A DNA stretch of 61,717 bases from Oscillospiraceae bacterium (GCA_031270605.1 JAISXG010000040.1:1-61717), one strand, 5' to 3'; counted from the first letter of the stretch, positions 44,143 through 51,813 are shown. The notes: a model not told the origin generated them from the sequence alone. Numbers and translations: made by a program.

Positions 44143-45651
44143 CTAGTTTGTTTTATATGCTTCAATGAGCAGGTTCTCCCTGGTGTTTTGCTTTTGCAGC
44201 TCTCGCGCGCGGTAAGAGCGGATGATAAAAGCGTTGTTATTGTCAAAACGGATGGTAATGTTTTTTGTGTATTTGCTTTTGCCCGCAGATTTTGCGTATT
44301 CGGTGATAATGAGGCTGGCCCCTGTTTCGCGCAGGGTTTCAAAGGTCGTCATGAAGCCGATGCCGGAGCCGCCCTCGTCCGCATGGGTCGTGATGCGTTT
44401 CAGGCCGAGGCTGAGCAGCGTTTCGGGTTCAAAGGGGATGCCGTTATCCTGAATGATGATTTCATAGGATTCCTCAATTTTGCCGATAAAGACAGCAATT
44501 CTTTTCGTGTCTGTTCTGGATGCCCCAAGTGCGATGATCGCGTCTTTGATGTGGTCTGAAAGCAGGGTTTCGAGTTTTGTCTGGTTGATGATATGCCTGA
44601 CCAGATAGGGGATGTTGCCCGCCACCATGAGGTCAAACTCAATATTGTTTTGCAGCGCCACGCCACGCTGGTGCTGGAAGATGCCGTCAAGAAACAGTAC
44701 GCCGGTGGAGGGCAGGCTGCCGCTTTTGACCTTGTTTTTCAGCAGCAGGTCGGCGCGCGTTTCAAATTTTTGCTCAAGTTCAGATAAAATCTGCAACGCA
44801 TATTCCTCATGCTCAGAGCCTTTTAACCGCTCGGTGAGGAACGTGCCGATGGTGGTGTGCAAGGCGGGAATGAGGTGATTGTCCTTGTGGATGATGGCGG
44901 AAAGCCGCTTGTTCGACTCTGTGAGCTCAAAAATGAGGTCGTCCTGCTCTTTGACTTTGGTGGTAAGGTCAAGAATTTCGGTGTCTTTCACTTTGTCTAT
45001 GTAAAGGGCGGACATGTTTTTTCTCCACCAGGTTATGATGCCAACGGCGAAGACAAAGACTGTCAGTATAAGAAAAACTGAGAGAAGGTGGGGAATTCCA
45101 GATTCACTTATGACAATAACCGCAAACATAGAAACCATATAAATTAGGATATCAAAGATAGTAAATTTATCACGATATAAAAAGGGCAAGCCGTTACGAA
45201 ACCGTTTTATTCTAAACAAAATGATTGCCATACCTATTTGAAGCGGTGATGCTATGGCAATGCTCACGAAATCAGAGATAGGAGGTAGGTTCAGAGCATA
45301 TGTAATATATGTTGGAAATAAAGCAATAACTATGGATATTAACATCAAAATATAACTTACGCCCAATGAAAGGGTAGAGATACGGATAGATGTTTTCAAA
45401 TCTTTCTTCGTTTTTAAACGAATCAAAATCAAGAAAAAGAGAATTAAAATGAACAGAGACACAGCGCCAATATACGCTCGACTATTTATGGAGATATCCA
45501 TGATTATGCGTATTAAGAACATTATTATGCCTATAGACAAGGACAAGATTATATCCGTGAAAACGGAAAGTCTTCCTTGTTGTTTGATGCTTTTTCTGAT
45601 GATATAGCTGCTGCAAAACGATAGGGTAAAGTATTTTATGAGTGTTTCCAT
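44143..45651 (-). CDS. GHKL-type sensor histidine kinase (AgrC-like)
   Basis: The 502-residue protein has about 215 residues with six or seven hydrophobic helices (IILSLSIGIIMFLIRIIM, AVSLFILILFFLILIRL and others). A coiled linker leads to the H-box RLSAIIHKDNHLIPAL with the candidate phospho-His. A GHKL ATPase domain follows with IIIQDNGIPFEPE and GGSGIGFMTTFETL. This is the layout of AgrC-like peptide receptors. GGAG lies before the ATG. TTGACA (45782-45777, minus) with an AT-rich -10 gives it its own promoter, separate from the peptide gene beyond a terminator. The Spo0A-type regulator at 50438 is the nearest candidate partner. Confidence 0.88.
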   Translation of the reverse strand: METLIKYFTLSFCSSYIIRKSIKQQGRLSVFTDIILSLSIGIIMFLIRIIMDISINSRAYIGAVSLFILILFFLILIRLKTKKDLKTSIRISTLSLGVSYILMLISIVIALFPTYITYALNLPPISDFVSIAIASPLQIGMAIILFRIKRFRNGLPFLYRDKFTIFDILIYMVSMFAVIVISESGIPHLLSVFLILTVFVFAVGIITWWRKNMSALYIDKVKDTEILDLTTKVKEQDDLIFELTESNKRLSAIIHKDNHLIPALHTTIGTFLTERLKGSEHEEYALQILSELEQKFETRADLLLKNKVKSGSLPSTGVLFLDGIFQHQRGVALQNNIEFDLMVAGNIPYLVRHIINQTKLETLLSDHIKDAIIALGASRTDTKRIAVFIGKIEESYEIIIQDNGIPFEPETLLSLGLKRITTHADEGGSGIGFMTTFETLRETGASLIITEYAKSAGKSKYTKNITIRFDNNNAFIIRSYRARELQKQNTRENLLIEAYKTN

Positions 45652-45981
45652 TTCATGTCTCCAAATTAAAATTATCTAAAGCAAAGAATAAGCTGTTCAT
45701 AAAAATTCATGTGTTTATTATTGATTATCTTCTTTTTTTATAAAATTGTCTATTTTTATTAGAATAGCGCATATCTTGTCAAAAAACCTAATAATATACA
45801 GAACGATAAAACAAATATATCATAAACTACGCAAAAAAAAACACCTGATTTCGAAAAATATCTAAATCAGGTGTTTTTTTTTGTAAGATTACTTATGTTT
45901 TTTGGTTTCATGTTATCATGTAATTTAATCGAAGAATATAGGATTGGCTGCCAAGTTTAGATGAAAGAATAAATATTAGAA
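45652..45981 (-). other. Intergenic region between the peptide gene and the kinase
   Basis: 330 bp without a gene. On the minus strand it holds, in order, a tail after the peptide stop, the strong terminator at 45833-45882, and the likely kinase promoter near 45782. A second small coding frame with a ribosome binding site was looked for and not found. Confidence 0.5.
45833..45882. terminator. Terminator between the peptide gene and the kinase gene
   Basis: AAAAAAAAACACCTGATTT (45833-45851) is fully complementary to AAATCAGGTGTTTTTTTTT (45864-45882). It works in either direction and separates the 17-residue peptide transcript from the kinase gene. Confidence 0.9.
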
Positions 45982-46035
45982 TTAATAACCGAGAAGTCTT
46001 TTGATAGCTTCTAAATAGCGAATGAGAGCTTCCAT
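45982..46035 (-). CDS. 17-residue peptide, candidate signalling or toxin-like peptide
   Basis: The ATG at 46035 has AAAGGAGGG six bases upstream, one of the best ribosome binding sites in the window. The product is MEALIRYLEAIKRLLGY, stop TAA. Leu/Ile and Lys/Arg/Glu alternate so that it would form a short amphipathic helix. There is no cysteine, no signal sequence and no second half as in AgrD. Its neighbours are a terminator, a GHKL kinase on the same strand and a hairpin plus iterons upstream. A secreted or membrane-active signal peptide is inferred from position. Confidence 0.55.
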   Translation of the reverse strand: MEALIRYLEAIKRLLGY

Positions 46036-46050
46036 CGTTTTCCCTCCTTT

Positions 46051-46081
46051 GCAGTAACATTGTTTAACACTATGTTACTGC
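46051..46081 (-). promoter_or_regulatory. Perfect hairpin abutting the peptide ribosome binding site
   Basis: GCAGTAACAT (46051-46060) and ATGTTACTGC (46072-46081) form 10-bp perfect arms around 11 bases. On the transcript the hairpin ends immediately before AAAGGAGGG. It may stabilise the mRNA 5' part, tune translation, or bind a dimeric regulator at DNA level. GCAGTAAAGTAAC at 46256-46268 repeats part of it. Confidence 0.5.
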
Positions 46082-46205
46082 ATAAGGGGACTTTTTCCGC
46101 TTGTTTTAAGTTGTTTCTTTCTATTTTTCTGTTTTTTGTCAAAAAATTCATATATGTGCTGAAAAACGACAAGTGGTTGTTTTATATTTTTATCATTTCA
46201 TTTTC

Positions 46206-46233
46206 AAACCAACGCAAACCAACAAAAACCAAC
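46206..46233. promoter_or_regulatory. Three AAACCAAC iterons at exact 10-bp spacing
   Basis: AAACCAAC occurs at 46206-46213, 46216-46223 and 46226-46233, one per helical turn and on one face of DNA. They lie 63 bp from a TTGACA box read on the minus strand (46143-46138), that is upstream of the peptide gene, and 350 bp before the divergent operon. The arrangement fits cooperative binding by a response regulator. Confidence 0.55.
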
Positions 46234-46488
46234 AATTTTTACCGCAAGCTTTTTTGCAGTAAAGTAACTATACTCATAGATACAAAGAAAAGGTTTTCAT
46301 AAGGCCCGTGCGGTCCGGCCGCCGTTCTTTATTATATTCGCAGCTCTTCTGTTTTTGATTGCATGCCGGAAATATTTGAAAATATTTTGCGACTTTCTTG
46401 AAATATTAATAAATTTATTGGCAAAATGAATAATATTTTTTTTGATTTTAAGTTTATTCAAAATTTTTTCTGATTATGTATTGAATAC

Positions 46489-46494
46489 TATAAT
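46489..46494 (+). promoter_or_regulatory. Candidate -10 box for the four-gene operon
   Basis: A perfect TATAAT lies 90 bp before the ATG at 46584, but no good -35 box is found 16-18 bp upstream (TTTTCT). A consensus -10 with a poor -35 is typical of activator-dependent promoters. Confidence 0.35.
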
Positions 46495-46583
46495 CTCAAA
46501 ACCCGCTTTCTTTTTGTAACCCCAAACTCGTAAATCAATTCATCAATTCATGCAGCAAGGCCAAATGAAGAAAGGTGCAGCAA

Positions 46584-47678
46584 ATGAAAACAAGTCACGC
46601 CATTGAGAACGCAACCATATTGGAGCTCTGCAAATTCTTGGATGCCGACAAAAGCAAAATAAACGCCGCTTTCTCAAGTGAGCTTGATTTGCAATATATT
46701 CTGGGCCAGCTGCTGTTTAACCGTATCGGCGGGGTCGCATATTACACCTTGCGGGAATGCGGGCTGCTGCCTGAGATCAGCAAAGAGTTTCGCAACCCTT
46801 TAAAAATGGTCTATGAAAGCTCCATTGAAAAAACAAAGAGCTTTCTTGCCGCCGAAAACATGCTGGCGGAATTGTTCAAAGGGCTCAAGGCCGATATGGC
46901 TTTGCTCAAAGGCGCTTATCTCGCACAGCTTTATCCGAAGGGGTTGCGTATCTCCAACGATTTTGACCTTTTGATCAAAAAGCATGATATTGAGGATTTT
47001 TCGTTTCTTCTTTTAAAAAGCGGTTTTGAGCAGGGATATTTGGAGGACGACGTCTTCAAGCGGGCCAAGCGTGATGAAGTGATTTATGCTTTCATGAGTC
47101 AGGGCGGGAGTGTTCCCTTTGTCAAGCGCATCGGCCTGCCGCAGCTTGAATATATGGCGATTGACGTGAGCTTCGCACTGGGTTTTCAAACGGCAAAAAA
47201 CAGCGAGTCCGCCAATCATCTTTTGCAGAACACCGAAAAGCTGATCGTGACCGACCACGGCCTGCTGCCCACCCTTTCAAAGGTTCTGTTTTTGGTGCAT
47301 TTGTGCGCGAATCTCTATAAAAGGGCGGCGACCTATGACCTGGTCGGCAAAAAAAGAGACATATCGCTGTATCGTTTTTGTGATATTTATTTGTTCATTA
47401 CCACCTTCATGCACCATGACTTTGCCGCGGAACTGATTGACGCGATTGAAGAAATGGATCTGCATCAGGAATGTTATTTCGCACTGCATCACACCCGCAG
47501 CCTGTTCGGGCTGCACAACAAGTTTTTGGATGCCGTTCTTGATACCATTCAGCCGGAAGACCTGAGTTTTATGAATCAAGTCTTTGATGCAAGCACCCAA
47601 AAAGTTTTTCAATATGAAACGGATTTTTCGGGATATGTGTTTCACGCCAACCGGATGTCTTTGTTGAAAGAGGTATAA
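46584..47678 (+). CDS. Nucleotidyltransferase-fold protein (NTP_transf_5-like)
   Basis: The protein has 364 residues from the ATG at 46584 (AAAGG 9 bp upstream); the GTG at 46575 is less likely. The core MALLKGAYLAQLYP...RISNDFDLLIKK matches the K-G...D-x-D pattern of the uncharacterised nucleotidyltransferase family seen near peptide-modification and capsule genes. DFDLL supplies the metal-binding aspartates. The C-terminal half is helical (LCANLYKRAATYDLVGKKRDISLYRFCDIYLF). It may transfer a nucleotide or sugar-phosphate to a small molecule or peptide. First gene of a tight operon; the next starts 3 nt after its stop. Confidence 0.7.
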   Translation: MKTSHAIENATILELCKFLDADKSKINAAFSSELDLQYILGQLLFNRIGGVAYYTLRECGLLPEISKEFRNPLKMVYESSIEKTKSFLAAENMLAELFKGLKADMALLKGAYLAQLYPKGLRISNDFDLLIKKHDIEDFSFLLLKSGFEQGYLEDDVFKRAKRDEVIYAFMSQGGSVPFVKRIGLPQLEYMAIDVSFALGFQTAKNSESANHLLQNTEKLIVTDHGLLPTLSKVLFLVHLCANLYKRAATYDLVGKKRDISLYRFCDIYLFITTFMHHDFAAELIDAIEEMDLHQECYFALHHTRSLFGLHNKFLDAVLDTIQPEDLSFMNQVFDASTQKVFQYETDFSGYVFHANRMSLLKEV

Positions 47679-47681
47679 AAA

Positions 47682-48179
47682 ATGGAAAAACTCAGGTTCA
47701 AGAGCAATATAAGCGAAGGCGACCAAATCATTTTTTGCGGCCCATATGGCAGGGGCAGGGCATCGATTCTAAATTTGTTTCAGGATTATCTTGCAAAAAA
47801 CAATCTTGAGGTGAGCCTCATTAAACGCCCGTCTTCCACTGCCCGCAGCTTTGAGAATGTGCAGGTGAACACAAGAAGAGAGGACTATGACGATTACCTC
47901 AGCTTGTCACTGATGGCTTCCATGGCAGTGAGCAGCAATGTCATTAAAGATAAGATCCTTGAGTTCATCGGCGAAGTGAGCGAGCTTGAGGACATTGACG
48001 CCAACGGTTTTTGGCTGAAAGAGGATTTCGGGCTGGACGATTGGACGCTGACGCAGCTGATTGTTTTGACGGAAGAGTATTTTGAAATCAAATTCGACCT
48101 GTTTCTTCTCGACTGCGAGCGGTTGAAAACGTTGGATGATATCTGTCATATTGCCGAGATTACAATCGAGAGGCAATAA
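47682..48179 (+). CDS. Acyl-carrier-protein-like protein lacking the pantetheine serine
   Basis: The 165-residue protein follows the first operon gene directly (AAAGAGG upstream). Residues 90-165 read like an ACP helix bundle (IKDKILEFIGEVSELEDID, FGLDDWTLTQLIVLTEEYFEI, LKTLDDICHIAEI). Where active ACPs have G-x-D-S-L this has G-L-D-D-W, so there is no serine for the prosthetic arm. The N-terminus has IIFCGPYGRGRAS, which looks like a Walker A loop in which Lys is replaced by Arg and the following Ser/Thr by Ala. It may be a binding or scaffold relative of ACP. The fold call is by eye. Confidence 0.5.
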   Translation: MEKLRFKSNISEGDQIIFCGPYGRGRASILNLFQDYLAKNNLEVSLIKRPSSTARSFENVQVNTRREDYDDYLSLSLMASMAVSSNVIKDKILEFIGEVSELEDIDANGFWLKEDFGLDDWTLTQLIVLTEEYFEIKFDLFLLDCERLKTLDDICHIAEITIERQ

Positions 48180-48360
48180 AGCTGAGTAAAGTGTTTTTTG
48201 AAGCAGACCGGCTTGCTTGTGCCGAAATGCTTTGCTTCTGAAGAGGTTCTTATTTGCATGAACATCTGAACCCATCGTCCCCGTGCACCGTTTGCGAAAG
48301 GCCCTTTTGATTTGCATTGGTGTCACTCATCCCGGATTCTGCGAAAGAGAGGTCACAATC

Positions 48361-49755
48361 ATGGGAATGCTAGTTGATTATTTAGTTGCCAAACTGATCT
48401 GGAACAGCCACAGCTGCATCACAGAGGGCGGCACAACCATAACCTATGCCGAATTTCTTGACAAGGCGGAGTGCCTTGCCTCAAAGCTTTCAGACAAGCA
48501 TGTCTATGGCGTTTTGTGCGCGCAGGAGTTAAATACCGCAATCGGTATTTTTGCCTGCCTGCTTTCGGGCGCCACCGCCGTGCCTTTGTCTTACCGGTAT
48601 GGGCAGGCGCATGCGGACAGCATCATCGAGTGCTCAAACCTGCAGTGCCTGATCACAGACGACGGCGGGAACGCTGATGTGATGCTTCTCTGCCCGCGCC
48701 CCTGCGCAAAGCGCAAGGCGCTTGCTGACATTGCGCTGATTCCCTATTCGTCTGACCTTTCAGACAATCTTAAGGGCGTGATGCTCACCGAAGAAAGCCT
48801 GTATTATAATCTTGTTGATATTGAGAACCAGTTTTATATGGAAGAGGAAGATTCCATTCTCATCATTCGTCCGCTGTATCACTGCTCTGTGTTTACCGGT
48901 GAGTTTTTGGCGGCGATGTCTGCCGGGGCGCACATTCATTTCTACAGCAAGCCGTTCTTCCCGCAGGTGATTGCCAAGGAAGTGTTTGATAAGTCCATCA
49001 CTGTTTTGGGCGCAACGCCCTCGGTCCACGGGCAGTTGTGTGACTTTTTTGCAAAGTTCAGCCGCAAAGTTCCGCTGAAAAAAGTGGTTTCGAGCGGCGA
49101 GAGCATGACAAAGGCGGTCGCGGACAAAATGCTGCGGCTGTTGCCGGCCACAAAAATATACAGCTCCTATGGCCTGACGGAGGCCTCCCCCCGTGTTGCG
49201 CTTTTGAACCCCGACCTGTTTGAGAAACATTACAAGTCCGTCGGCGCCCCGCTTGCGCATGTGGAAGTTATGGTCACCGATGAAATCGGCAACGCCCTGC
49301 CCGCAAATGCGGACGGCGAGCTGCTGGTCAGAGGCGAGGGTATGATGTCCGGGTTTTATTTGAACGCGCAGGAAACGGAGCATGCTGCGGCGAACAGCTG
49401 GTATCACACCGGCAAAATCGGTTGCCTTGATAAAAAGGGTCTGCTGTATGTGAAAAAGCGCAGCGAGAACATGATCGTCCGTGCGGGCAGGCGGATTTTG
49501 CCGCATGAGCTGGAGAGTGTTTTGACCTCACATGCAAAAGTTGCGGACGCTGCCGTCTATGAGGCAAGCGACAAGCGCTCTTTGAGAAAAATCACAGCGG
49601 ATGTTGTGAGCGAACCGAGTGTTTCAAAAAAGGATATTTTGAACCTTTGCAGGGAGGGCCTGCCTTCCTATGCCGTGCCGGATGTGGTTAATTTTGTGGA
49701 CTATATTCCCCGCAACGGCGCAGGGAAAGTAATTCAGCGGTGTGGTGACTCTTAA
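48361..49755 (+). CDS. AMP-forming acyl-CoA synthetase/adenylation-like protein, degenerate motifs
   Basis: The protein has 464 residues from the ATG at 48361 (GAGAGG upstream), shorter than the usual 500-550. ANL-superfamily motifs can be followed: A5 YGLTEASPR, A8 SENMIVRAGRRILPHELE and A10 RNGAGKVIQR with the catalytic Lys. The P-loop motif is eroded (PYSSDLSDNLKGV for SSGTTGxPKGV). The ribose-binding Asp of TGD is Lys (HTGKIG). Activity may be reduced or the substrate unusual. Its partner may be the ACP-like protein encoded 180 nt upstream; the CYTH gene starts directly after its stop. Confidence 0.75.
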   Translation: MGMLVDYLVAKLIWNSHSCITEGGTTITYAEFLDKAECLASKLSDKHVYGVLCAQELNTAIGIFACLLSGATAVPLSYRYGQAHADSIIECSNLQCLITDDGGNADVMLLCPRPCAKRKALADIALIPYSSDLSDNLKGVMLTEESLYYNLVDIENQFYMEEEDSILIIRPLYHCSVFTGEFLAAMSAGAHIHFYSKPFFPQVIAKEVFDKSITVLGATPSVHGQLCDFFAKFSRKVPLKKVVSSGESMTKAVADKMLRLLPATKIYSSYGLTEASPRVALLNPDLFEKHYKSVGAPLAHVEVMVTDEIGNALPANADGELLVRGEGMMSGFYLNAQETEHAAANSWYHTGKIGCLDKKGLLYVKKRSENMIVRAGRRILPHELESVLTSHAKVADAAVYEASDKRSLRKITADVVSEPSVSKKDILNLCREGLPSYAVPDVVNFVDYIPRNGAGKVIQRCGDS

Positions 49756-50328
49756 ATGAGGGAAAAAGAATATAAATTTGTTTTGAACCAGGAAGAGTTC
49801 ATGAAGATCGTGTATTTGTTGGGCATGTTTTATCCCAACGCCCGCATGCAGACTATCGTGCAGACCAGCCATTATTATGACACAAGCTATTTAATGCTGT
49901 TTCACAAGGGCGATACGCTTCGCATCAGAGAGAGCGGAGGCGTGTGCAGGATCGAAATAAAACGCTTTGTTTCTGAGAGCGGCGAGCTGCGCATTTGTGA
50001 AAAGAGCGGTTATGAAATTGACACGGTGCCCGAGCTTTTGCACGGGAGCCAGTTTGAGGCGCTTGGCGATGTCGCTTATAAAAGAATCGGCGAGCTGCAC
50101 ACGGTTCGGCGGCGGTTTCAGCTGCCGGGGGGCATATTTATCGACTGCGATGAAAACACCTATTTGTCAACCACCGATTATGAAATTGAAGTGGAAATCG
50201 GGCAGGTTTTTCCGTATGGCTTTTTGGGCGAGCTGGTCAGCAAATATAAAAATCAAAAGCCGAGGCCAAAATACGCCCGCTTTGTTGAAGAATTTTTAAT
50301 GCAAAGCGTGGGGCGGCACGAGATTTGA
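49756..50328 (+). CDS. CYTH-domain protein (triphosphate tunnel fold)
   Basis: The 190-residue protein starts on the base after the previous stop, so translation is coupled. The N-terminus MREKEYKF holds the ExExK signature of CYTH enzymes. Strands DTLRIRESGGVCRIEIKRF, FIDCDENTYLS and YEIEVEIG supply the charged tunnel residues. Members hydrolyse triphosphates (inorganic or thiamine triphosphate, ATP to cAMP) or polymerise polyphosphate. In an operon with a nucleotidyltransferase and an adenylating enzyme it could clear or use pyrophosphate-type products; this is inference. Confidence 0.8.
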   Translation: MREKEYKFVLNQEEFMKIVYLLGMFYPNARMQTIVQTSHYYDTSYLMLFHKGDTLRIRESGGVCRIEIKRFVSESGELRICEKSGYEIDTVPELLHGSQFEALGDVAYKRIGELHTVRRRFQLPGGIFIDCDENTYLSTTDYEIEVEIGQVFPYGFLGELVSKYKNQKPRPKYARFVEEFLMQSVGRHEI

Positions 50329-50352
50329 TTCATTTTTTTGCGTGTGCGGGCA

Positions 50353-50398
50353 TAAAAAAGCAACCATACTGCCGTTTGAAAGCCAACAGTATGATTGT
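50353..50398 (-). terminator. Terminator of the Spo0A-type regulator gene
   Basis: CAACCATACTG (50361-50371) and CAGTATGATTG (50387-50397) form a stem with one mismatch. On the minus strand it is followed by a run of six T (50354-50359). It lies between convergent genes. Confidence 0.65.
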
Positions 50399-50437
50399 CC
50401 TGTTAGAATCAGGATAAAACGCGAAGGTCAAATATCA

Positions 50438-51229
50438 TCATAAATCGTGTTTGATTTTTTCTGCGTGATGAAACAAAAACTCCATGATCGTGGGCACGCC
50501 CCGCGTGGGATTGATGCGCGCGGTGTAATATTTCAGCAGGTCTTCGATCGCCGAGGTGCGCCAGGCATAGTTGATTGCGTTTTGCATCGCCCGTTCCACA
50601 CTCGCGTCACTTTTTTTGTTGGCCTTGGCAAGCTCCGCGATGATTTTTGCCTCAGGGTCTTCAATCAAAATCACGATGCCGTCGCGAAGGTATTTTCGGC
50701 CCTTCATTCTGGGACTGATGCCGATCAGGTCAAATTCTGTGTTGATGCGTTTTGTGATTTTTTTCATAATTTCAGACGGCTCTTCAGGAATATTGAGATA
50801 GTCAGGCGTGTTTTTGCTCGCAACGGTGCCGTGGATGATGTGCTTGATTTCCAGCAAAAAATCAATGACGGTTTTGGAGCTGTAGTCGGACTGGATTTTT
50901 GTCATGATAAAATCAGCGCCGTATTCCCGTGCCTGCGCATGTGTGATCTGGCTGATGTTGTTGGTCGTGACCAATATGTATGGCTTTTGCAGCTTGGATT
51001 CTTTGAGCTGCTTCATGAGTGAAATGCCGTTGCCGCCGCCAAAGTGCAGCTCAAGGTCCAAAATCACAACCTCAGGCTTGAATTTTTCAATGAGGTCAAA
51101 GGCTTCTATTGCGTTGTTTGTTGAGCCGATTAAATAAATCAGATCCTCATGCTTTGCGGCTTCGTTGGCCATGGCCTCGTTAGCGGCCTGATCATCTTCA
51201 ACAATCAATAACGTCAGTTTTTTATCCAT
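50438..51229 (-). CDS. Response regulator with Spo0A-type DNA-binding domain
   Basis: The protein has 263 residues from the ATG at 51229 (AAAGGATGG upstream). The receiver domain has VEDD, phospho-Asp in EVVILDLELHFGGGNG and the position of the conserved Lys in IMTKIQSD. The C-terminal 105 residues (MKKITKRINTEFDLIGISP, RAMQNAINYAWRT, RGVPTIMEFLFHHAEKI) match the Spo0A effector fold (compare IRVAIETAW and KPTNSEFI of Spo0A). It is shorter and more diverged than true Spo0A and lies near a GHKL kinase, so it is likely a paralogue wired to a peptide signal. Its binding site could be the nearby repeats, untested. Confidence 0.85.
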   Translation of the reverse strand: MDKKLTLLIVEDDQAANEAMANEAAKHEDLIYLIGSTNNAIEAFDLIEKFKPEVVILDLELHFGGGNGISLMKQLKESKLQKPYILVTTNNISQITHAQAREYGADFIMTKIQSDYSSKTVIDFLLEIKHIIHGTVASKNTPDYLNIPEEPSEIMKKITKRINTEFDLIGISPRMKGRKYLRDGIVILIEDPEAKIIAELAKANKKSDASVERAMQNAINYAWRTSAIEDLLKYYTARINPTRGVPTIMEFLFHHAEKIKHDL

Positions 51230-51304
51230 GCGTATGACCATCCTTTCTGTTCGAGGCGGAAACTGTGGGCGGTGTGTTTTGAATTTTTCTGCCATGCCGT
51301 ATGA

Positions 51305-51390
51305 TATAATAGATTCAAAATCAAAGATTTTGAATCATTGGAAGAATGCTGACGAGGCTTTTTGTGTCACAAATATTCTTTTTTGGATTC
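51305..51390 (+). promoter_or_regulatory. Promoter -10 and structured element, copy 2
   Basis: TATAAT (51305-51310) is followed at once by GATTCAAAATC-AAA-GATTTTGAATC (perfect 11-bp arms, 51312-51336). Ten bases later comes AATGCTGACGAGGCT, then TTTGTG-T-CACAAA and an AAGAAT/ATTCTT closing stem. The order, spacing and block sequence parallel 9464-9553. On the opposite strand it lies 80 bp upstream of the Spo0A-type regulator gene and could equally be its operator. Confidence 0.5.
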
Positions 51391-51661
51391 AAAAATAGGG
51401 GTCAAACCTATTATATCACTTTTTTCCTTATTTTTCTATATATTCTTTATAAAATTATCTTGAACAATGTTATATTTTTTAAGAATTTTCTGTTTTTTGC
51501 AGAACATCATCTGTGGCATTGCGAAAATGCAAACGGTTTCTTTTGTTCCCCCGAGCGTATCCTGTTTCATCCTATAAATTATTCATCTTCAAACCTACAC
51601 TCCTTCTCTAGCAGCCCGAGCCCGTCATGTGAAAGCATGAGGGGCTCGGGCTGTTTTTTTT
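51312..51661 (+). ncRNA. Candidate non-coding RNA (about 350 nt)
   Basis: A plus-strand transcript from the -10 at 51305 would start with the perfect hairpin and end at the very strong terminator at 51612. No plus-strand frame with a ribosome binding site lies between. The middle is AT-rich (51400-51500), then has a mixed segment (51500-51610). It is not recognisably 6S, SRP, tmRNA or RNase P RNA. An alternative is a read-through leader for radC or a decayed gene. Confidence 0.4.
51612..51661 (+). terminator. Very strong Rho-independent terminator
   Basis: CAGCCCGAGCCC (51612-51623) and GGGCTCGGGCTG (51642-51653) form a 12-bp GC-rich stem, followed by eight T (51654-51661). No annotated plus-strand gene precedes it for over 1.2 kb, which is the main reason to suspect an RNA gene. 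Confidence 0.9.
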
Positions 51662-51813
51662 ATGCCATAGTGCAAAAGCAACAAATATAAAAAATGAGCG
51701 GATAAGTGCTTTACAAAGCGGAAAGTTTTGTGTATAATAAAGGAATGCCAAACATATGTTTTGTTCTTTTTGCTGGAAACTTCTGACAAGGCTGAAGGAA
51801 AGGGTTTGGGGTT

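Noticed and set aside
46206-46233. CRISPR-like repeats
   Set aside because: Units are 8 bp with 2-bp spacers; far too short. No CRISPR array or cas gene was seen anywhere in the window.
51436-51570. 44-codon minus-strand frame (starts MKQDTLGGTKE)
   Set aside because: No Shine-Dalgarno at usable spacing (AAGGAG lies too far upstream) and composition follows the AT-rich background, so it is not called.
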